Part shown: positions 5,746 through 8,254 of the stretch, in pieces
Position numbering within the stretch: the first letter of the stretch is position 1
Layout: the number at the start of each line of letters is the position of its first letter
DNA from: Hyphomonadaceae bacterium UBA7672
GTDB taxonomy: Bacteria; Pseudomonadota; Alphaproteobacteria; Caulobacterales; Hyphomonadaceae
Assembly (NCBI GenBank): GCA_002483135.1
Contig: DLHI01000014.1
Span: forward strand, 1-8,254
Direction: 5' to 3'
Length of the DNA: 8,254 nucleotides
Notes under the pieces: model-generated
The model's database searches: none
What the model saw: the letters and a program-made list of their open reading frames with translations, nothing else
Told to the model about the DNA's origin: nothing
Program-made: the position numbers and the translations under genes

Positions 5746-6420
5746 CTAGAATCCGTCAAAAACTGTGAACTCAGCCAAGCCGGCGCGGGGTTGGCGGATG
5801 GTGTTGACCGCAGCGGACAAGTCGGCGTGTCCGATGCCCATGCCGCAATAAAGGATGAGATCATCCGGCATCTGAAGCGCCGCTCGCACCGTTCTATGCC
5901 ACAAACTCCAGGCGCCGATGGCCGCGGTGTGCAGGCCCCGCTCGCGCGCCAGCAGCATCACGGCGTTGATGAACATCCCAAGCTCGGCCCACTGGCCCTG
6001 CTGCATGTCGCGATCAATCGCAAAGAACAAAGCCGCTGGGGCGCCGAAGCACTCGTAGTTTCGCGACACCTGATCCATTCGTCCGACATGATCGTTCCGC
6101 TCGATTCCGAGCGCGGCATACATGAGTTCACCAGAATCGAATCGGCGCGTCGCGTAGGGCTCCTTGGGGACTGTCGGATAGAGTAGGTAATCAGGAGGGA
6201 GTTCGGCGAACTCACCCTCCCCCAGCTTGCGTTTCACGTCCGCCTGCAGAGCCTCAAGCGGCGCTCCACTTAACGCCCAGACGCGCCATGGCTGGAGGTT
6301 GCCTCCTGATGGCGAGTGCGAGGCCAGATCAAGGATCGCTTCTATGTCGGCGCGCACAACCGGGCGCGGGAGAAACGCCCGGCATGTGAACCGTGAGAGA
6401 ATCGCTTCGGAAACCTGCAT
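5746..6420 (-). CDS. Nitroreductase family flavoprotein
   Basis: A 224-residue NAD(P)H-dependent, FMN-binding nitroreductase-fold protein of the PnbA-like kind, probably cytoplasmic and dimeric. FMN-binding signs are SRFTCRAFLP (9-18, with the phosphate-binding Arg pair), the SPSGGNLQPW motif (36-45), and the C-terminal glycine segment ILYCGMGIGHAD (189-200). The middle holds AELGMFINAVMLLARERGL (145-163), the helix typical of the family. Length is normal and the frame is intact. The ATG at 6420 has GGAGG 9 nt upstream. It begins 78 nt after prfA on the same strand. Its codons include ATA, TTA, AGT, CTA, GGA and TCA, more relaxed than in prfA, and its GC content (about 62% by hand count) is slightly lower than neighbouring prfA, hinting at later acquisition. 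The physiological substrate (quinone, nitroaromatic or other) is unknown. Confidence 0.9.
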   Translation of the reverse strand: MQVSEAILSRFTCRAFLPRPVVRADIEAILDLASHSPSGGNLQPWRVWALSGAPLEALQADVKRKLGEGEFAELPPDYLLYPTVPKEPYATRRFDSGELMYAALGIERNDHVGRMDQVSRNYECFGAPAALFFAIDRDMQQGQWAELGMFINAVMLLARERGLHTAAIGAWSLWHRTVRAALQMPDDLILYCGMGIGHADLSAAVNTIRQPRAGLAEFTVFDGF

Positions 6421-6463
6421 GGATCGCCCCCTCCAGTGAGGATGAGCGATGAACCGTCGCCGT

Positions 6464-6481
6464 CCCTGATCCGGATCAAGG
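6464..6481 (-). other. Palindrome/hairpin between prfA and the nitroreductase gene
   Basis: A perfect 12-bp palindrome TGATCCGGATCA (6467-6478) extends, allowing one G-U pair, to a 7-bp RNA stem with a CCGG loop. It lies about 18 nt after the prfA stop and about 45 nt before the nitroreductase start. With no U-tract it is not a standard terminator. It could be an operator for the nitroreductase gene or a 3'-end stabilising hairpin for prfA. Confidence 0.35.
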
Positions 6482-6498
6482 CCTGCCCTATTCCAGGA

Positions 6499-7575
6499 TC
6501 ACCCCTGCTCCATCTGCGCCAGGCGTTCGGCCTGGTCTTCGGCGTGGAGGGCGTCGAGGAGGGCTTCGATATCGCCTTGCACGAAGTCGGAGAGGTTGTG
6601 GGCGGTGAAGTTGATGCGGTGGTCGGTCACGCGCTCCTGCGGGAAGTTGTAGGTGCGGATGCGCTCGGATCGGTCGCCGGAGCCGACCTGCAGCTTGCGC
6701 GCCTGGGCGCGGGCGGTGTCCTTCATCTCGCGCTCGCGCTCGTAGAGGCGGATCTTCAGCTGCTCCATCGCCTTGCGGCGGTTCTCGTGCTGCGACTTCT
6801 CCGACGAGGTCACGACGATGTTGGTGGGCAGGTGGGTGATGCGCACCGCCGAGTCGGTCTTGTTGACGTGTTGGCCGCCGGCGCCGGACGACCTGTAGGT
6901 GTCGATGCGGATGTCCTGATCCTTGACCTCGATGTTCACTTCCTCGGGCACGGGCAGGATGGCGACGGTGGCGGCGGATGTATGGATGCGGCCCTGTGCT
7001 TCTGTGGCGGGAACGCGCTGCACGCGGTGGACGCCGCTTTCGAACTTCATGCGGCCAAACACGCCCGCACCATTGAGCTGGGCGACGATTTCCTTGTAGC
7101 CGCCCATCTCGCCTTCAGTGGCGGAAACAAGTTCGACCTGCCAGCCGCGCTTGGAGGCGTAGCGCTGATACATGCGCCAGAGATCGCCGGCGAACAGCGC
7201 GGCTTCGTCGCCGCCGGTTCCGGCGCGGACCTCGATGATGGCCGAGCCATCGTCGTCGCGATCCTTGGGCAGCAGCATGAGCTGCATCTCGCGCTCGATG
7301 CCGGGGAGCTTCTCGCGGATCTCGGCGCGTTCCTCGATCGCCATGTTGACGAAGTCGCGATCGGCGGTCTCGTCCTCGATCAGGGCCTCGGCTTCGGCGA
7401 GCTGGGCGCGGAGCGTCATCACTTCGCGCGCCTTTTCGGCGATCCGCTTGAGTTCGGCGTGATCACGCGAGAGCTGGACGATCTCCTTCGGGTCCGTCGC
7501 GACGCCCATGCGCGCTTCGACCTGGTCGAACCGGTCGATCATCTGGCGCAGGCGGGATTCGGAAAGGGCGGCCAT
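6499..7575 (-). CDS. prfA: Peptide chain release factor 1
   Basis: RF1 reads UAA and UAG stop codons in the ribosomal A site and triggers peptide release. The 358-residue length is normal. The helical N-terminal domain (about 1-105) is followed by the codon-recognition domain with the RF1-specific tripeptide PAT (189-191) inside HRVQRVPATEAQGRIHTS. The universal GGQ motif (233-235) lies inside RSSGAGGQHVNKTDSAVR; its Gln is methylated by PrmC in bacteria. PAT rather than SPF excludes RF2. The start is the ATG at 7575 (MAALSESRL); Shine-Dalgarno pairing before it is weak. The GC-rich codon use fits a resident, well-expressed gene. In many proteobacteria prmC follows prfA directly, but here a nitroreductase gene does. 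The MAPEG gene ends 127 nt upstream. Confidence 0.98.
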   Translation of the reverse strand: MAALSESRLRQMIDRFDQVEARMGVATDPKEIVQLSRDHAELKRIAEKAREVMTLRAQLAEAEALIEDETADRDFVNMAIEERAEIREKLPGIEREMQLMLLPKDRDDDGSAIIEVRAGTGGDEAALFAGDLWRMYQRYASKRGWQVELVSATEGEMGGYKEIVAQLNGAGVFGRMKFESGVHRVQRVPATEAQGRIHTSAATVAILPVPEEVNIEVKDQDIRIDTYRSSGAGGQHVNKTDSAVRITHLPTNIVVTSSEKSQHENRRKAMEQLKIRLYEREREMKDTARAQARKLQVGSGDRSERIRTYNFPQERVTDHRINFTAHNLSDFVQGDIEALLDALHAEDQAERLAQMEQG

Positions 7576-7612
7576 GGAAGTCCAGTCGGGGGTCCTGGGT
7601 CGGAAGGTGGCC

Positions 7613-7641
7613 CATATGGGGCAAGCCTGCCGTCAGGTCCA
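7613..7641 (-). promoter_or_regulatory. Possible prfA promoter
   Basis: The minus strand has TGGACC (7636-7641) and CATATG (7613-7618) with a 17-nt spacer, matching sigma-70 consensus at about four and three positions. The -10 lies in a 10-bp palindrome CCCATATGGG (7611-7620). The site would give a leader of about 30 nt. The match is weak, so read-through from the MAPEG gene is an alternative. Confidence 0.22.
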
Positions 7642-7702
7642 GAGGTTCGCGCAATCCGAGCGTTTTCGGGCCTTGTTTCCCCACTCGATCTCGGTGGCGC
7701 GA

Positions 7703-8143
7703 TCAGATCCCGAAGAGCCAGAGCACATTGCGGACAGCGAGGATCATCAGCATCAGTGAGCCCACATTGAACACGAAGAAGCGCAGGGGCACGTAGTTGG
7801 TGGTGACCTGGATGAGGGTGTGCACGACGCGGATGGCGACATAGGCCCAGGCGAGGCCGATATTGATGCCGTCTGTCAGGCCGACAAGGTGCGAGTAGAT
7901 GCACAGGGCGTAGAAGACGGTCGGCTGTTCGTGCAGGTGGGTGTAGTTGTCGGAGACCCAGACGGCCTTGGGGTTCATCGGCGGCAGGCTGGCGTAGGAT
8001 TCCGAACCCTTGATCTTGGCCGGGTCGATGCCCGCCTTGCGCATCGCCGGGATGCGGCGAACATAGAGCCAGACCAGCACGATCAGCGTCCAGACGACGA
8101 GCGCAAGCAGCGGCGCCATGATGTTGGTGAGACCGTGCGGCAT
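7703..8143 (-). CDS. MAPEG family integral membrane protein
   Basis: A 146-residue, four-helix membrane protein of the MAPEG family (membrane-associated proteins in eicosanoid and glutathione metabolism), in bacteria often of unknown substrate. Hydrophobic segments lie near residues 8-28, 76-90, 93-113 and 121-144. Family residues are seen in NYTHLHEQPTVFYA (67-79 region, with the N-x4-EQP core) and AIRVVHTLIQVTTNYVPLR (103-121), followed by an F..N.G segment. Glutathione-dependent activity is known for some relatives but is not shown here. The ATG at 8143 is preferred to an in-frame ATG at 8176: AAGGG and GGGAG lie 4 and 9 nt upstream of it, and the longer form only adds a charged MSGRRTREKGS lead. 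A TTGACA promoter lies at 8173-8201, giving a short leader. Family call is firm, activity open. Confidence 0.88.
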   Translation of the reverse strand: MPHGLTNIMAPLLALVVWTLIVLVWLYVRRIPAMRKAGIDPAKIKGSESYASLPPMNPKAVWVSDNYTHLHEQPTVFYALCIYSHLVGLTDGINIGLAWAYVAIRVVHTLIQVTTNYVPLRFFVFNVGSLMLMILAVRNVLWLFGI

Positions 8144-8172
8144 GCTGCCCTTCTCCCGAGTTCGACGACCCG

Positions 8173-8201
8173 ACAAGCATGCGGGGACAGCAATCTGTCA
8201 A
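8173..8201 (-). promoter_or_regulatory. Promoter for the MAPEG gene with overlapping dyad
   Basis: A consensus -35 TTGACA (8196-8201) is followed after 17 nt by GCTTGT (8173-8178), a poor -10. Transcription would start about 20-25 nt before the ATG at 8143, a sensible distance, and would make the ATG at 8176 untranscribed. The spacer holds an inverted repeat GACAG-N4-CTGTC (8186-8199) that overlaps the -35, a possible operator. Confidence 0.42.
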
Positions 8202-8223
8202 GCCGGACATGAAGGGCCGGACA
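8202..8223. repeat. 8-bp direct repeat upstream of the MAPEG promoter
   Basis: GCCGGACA occurs at 8202-8209 and again at 8216-8223, a 14-bp period, just upstream of the -35. It may be an activator site or chance in GC-rich DNA. Confidence 0.25.
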
Positions 8224-8254
8224 CGGGAGGGCTATCTCTCAGGTTTGCCCTGTG

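Noticed and set aside
6436..7770. Long plus-strand open frame of 444 codons
   Set aside because: It is antisense to prfA, whose PAT and GGQ motifs are unmistakable; its Leu/Val/Gly/Asp-rich composition is that of a shadow frame.
7703..8176. Longer MAPEG reading from ATG 8176
   Set aside because: The start lies within the predicted promoter and adds only a charged leader; the ATG at 8143 has a ribosome site and fits the family length.
1..8254. tRNA, rRNA, CRISPR array, insertion sequence, toxin-antitoxin or phage genes
   Set aside because: No cloverleaf-like, repeat-spacer, terminal inverted repeat/transposase or relevant protein motif was found on either strand; the gaps are short and the genes ordinary chromosomal ones.

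Overview
The window looks like ordinary chromosome from a GC-rich (roughly 60-65%) alphaproteobacterium. The evidence is a RecA sequence of proteobacterial type, a recA operator region carrying a near-match to the alphaproteobacterial LexA motif GTTC-N7-GTTC, and the family set as a whole (HtpX, an OpgC-like acyltransferase, a DUF4399 lipoprotein, a TLP1-type thiolase-like protein, RF1, MAPEG). A position near Caulobacterales/Hyphomonadaceae or Sphingomonadales is possible, but I cannot decide it from the sequence alone.

All eight genes lie on the minus strand, so transcription runs from high to low coordinates. In that order they are: a MAPEG-family membrane protein (7703-8143), peptide chain release factor 1 prfA (6499-7575), a nitroreductase-family flavoprotein (5746-6420), a thiolase-like protein of the TLP1 type without the N-terminal nucleophilic cysteine (4139-5647), a DUF4399 lipoprotein (3536-4060), an OpgC/acyltransferase-3 membrane protein (2062-3243), the membrane metalloprotease htpX (985-1956), and the first 261 codons of recA (1-783), which runs off the left edge. 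No convincing plus-strand gene exists; the long plus-strand open frames are antisense images of high-GC codon bias.

Intergenic gaps are 78-292 bp, so no gene-free stretch exceeds 300 bases. The largest gap (3244-3535) holds candidate promoter elements for the acyltransferase gene. Other control signals are a candidate SOS operator/promoter in front of recA, an 8-bp hairpin just ahead of the htpX start codon, a palindrome between prfA and the nitroreductase gene, and a TTGACA promoter with an overlapping small dyad in front of the MAPEG gene.

The genes do not form one obvious pathway. They are a run of housekeeping functions (DNA repair, membrane protein quality control, translation termination) mixed with envelope and metabolic accessory genes. 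I found no mobile element, CRISPR array, tRNA, rRNA, toxin-antitoxin pair or phage gene, and no clear new multi-gene system. The points most worth a second look are the htpX leader hairpin, the recA operator layout, the thiolase-like protein with a missing catalytic cysteine, the His-rich DUF4399 lipoprotein, and a nitroreductase with codon use unlike its neighbours placed directly after prfA, where prmC is often found.
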